NCBI GenBank assembly: GCA_014385025.1
Contig: JACRTB010000001.1
Location: 103,857-167,856 of the forward strand
Length of the DNA: 64,000 nt
Origin: Yanshouia hominis
GTDB lineage: Bacteria > Bacillota > Clostridia > Oscillospirales > Ruminococcaceae
Reading direction: 5' to 3'
Translations under genes and position numbers: made by a program
Notes under the pieces: model-generated
What the model saw: only the letters and a program-made list of their open reading frames with translations
The model's database searches: none
Told to the model about the DNA's origin: nothing
Part shown: positions 63,910 to 64,000 of the stretch, piece by piece
How the letters are laid out: every line of letters begins with the position of its first letter
How positions within the stretch are numbered: position 1 is the first letter of the stretch

Positions 63910-64000
63910 GAGTAGGCATGCAGCAGCTTCGCGCCGTGGCGGATGATGCCGCCGTATTCCTGGCTGAGTCCGGGCAGAAAGCCGGGAACATCGACGAGGG
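63910..64000 (-). pseudogene. Truncated carboxyltransferase (MmdA/GcdA/AccD-type) fragment
   Basis: Reading from the window edge, the frame encodes [30 protein letters not shown], the C-terminal carboxyltransferase core of biotin-dependent decarboxylases and propionyl-CoA-type carboxylases. The next expected block (...TVPKVTVI...GGAYIAM) is missing in all frames; instead unrelated codons follow. So the gene has lost its last ~120 residues, and its upstream part lies beyond the window. Confidence 0.65.

Overview
The window reads as chromosome of an anaerobic, spore-forming member of the Clostridia. The support is strong AGGAGG-type ribosome binding sites, SpoIIID and sigma-G genes, a ferredoxin-linked 2-oxoacid oxidoreductase, TRAP transport and many CoA-pathway genes. 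The backbone is GC-rich; an order such as Oscillospirales is my inference only. I see no rRNA, tRNA or CRISPR array.

Layout. (1) 0-3.2 kb: a TRAP transporter operon (dctP-dctQ-dctM, minus strand, dctM cut by the window edge) with an adjacent GntR/FadR-type regulator. (2) 3.4-7.1 kb: a P-loop ATPase followed by a four-subunit 2-oxoacid:ferredoxin oxidoreductase, ending in degenerate tandem repeats and a long perfect hairpin. (3) 7.2-10.6 kb: birA and an unrecognised 592-aa membrane-anchored protein. (4) 10.95-25.23 kb: an AT-rich accessory island bounded by matching inverted repeats. It holds a sigma/HTH pair, a sirtuin (SirTM) plus zinc macrodomain pair behind a truncated PPC-domain gene, two large serine recombinases pointing away from each other and each preceded by a TnpW-like gene, an unknown Cys-rich protein plus lipoprotein operon, and a complete ACGX-repeat RiPP locus (precursor, radical SAM/SPASM enzyme, nitroreductase, flavin/ferredoxin protein) beside a divergent HxlR regulator. 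(5) 25.2-29.0 kb: a PerR-like regulator with a clear promoter/operator, a Na/Pi cotransporter-PhoU protein and an M20 amidohydrolase. (6) 29.1-35.7 kb: four consecutive cyclic-di-GMP genes (three GGDEF, one degenerate GGDEF-EAL). (7) 36-50.4 kb: a long minus-strand gamma-glutamyl/poly-gamma-glutamate locus: a 1223-aa secreted repeat protein, gamma-glutamyltransferase, a DUF6305-like lipoprotein, a TRAP-like permease, a 50-aa membrane protein, two AstE/ASPA-like zinc hydrolases, a small paralogue of the repeat protein, PgsB, PgsC, PgsW and a thioredoxin-like protein. (8) 50.7-60.4 kb: a CoA-linked acid degradation cluster (two thiolases, one lacking its catalytic residues; SDR; LarA-like racemase; 3-hydroxyacyl-CoA dehydrogenase; GctAB-like CoA-transferase) with a divergent LysR regulator and a CaiB-type CoA-transferase. 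(9) 61-64 kb: spoIIID, an XRE regulator, sigG preceded by a 150-bp tandem duplication, and a truncated carboxyltransferase fragment.

How it may fit together (inference): regions 2, 7 and 8 together could take up, release and oxidise glutamate or related acids: a PGA/gamma-glutamyl system, a glutaconate-type CoA-transferase, a hydroxyacid racemase and a 2-oxoacid oxidoreductase. The substrates are not proven by the sequence. The best candidates for an under-described system are the ACGX-repeat RiPP locus, the PGA-like locus that lacks PgsA and carries its own permease and repeat proteins, and the thiolase pair with one inactive member.
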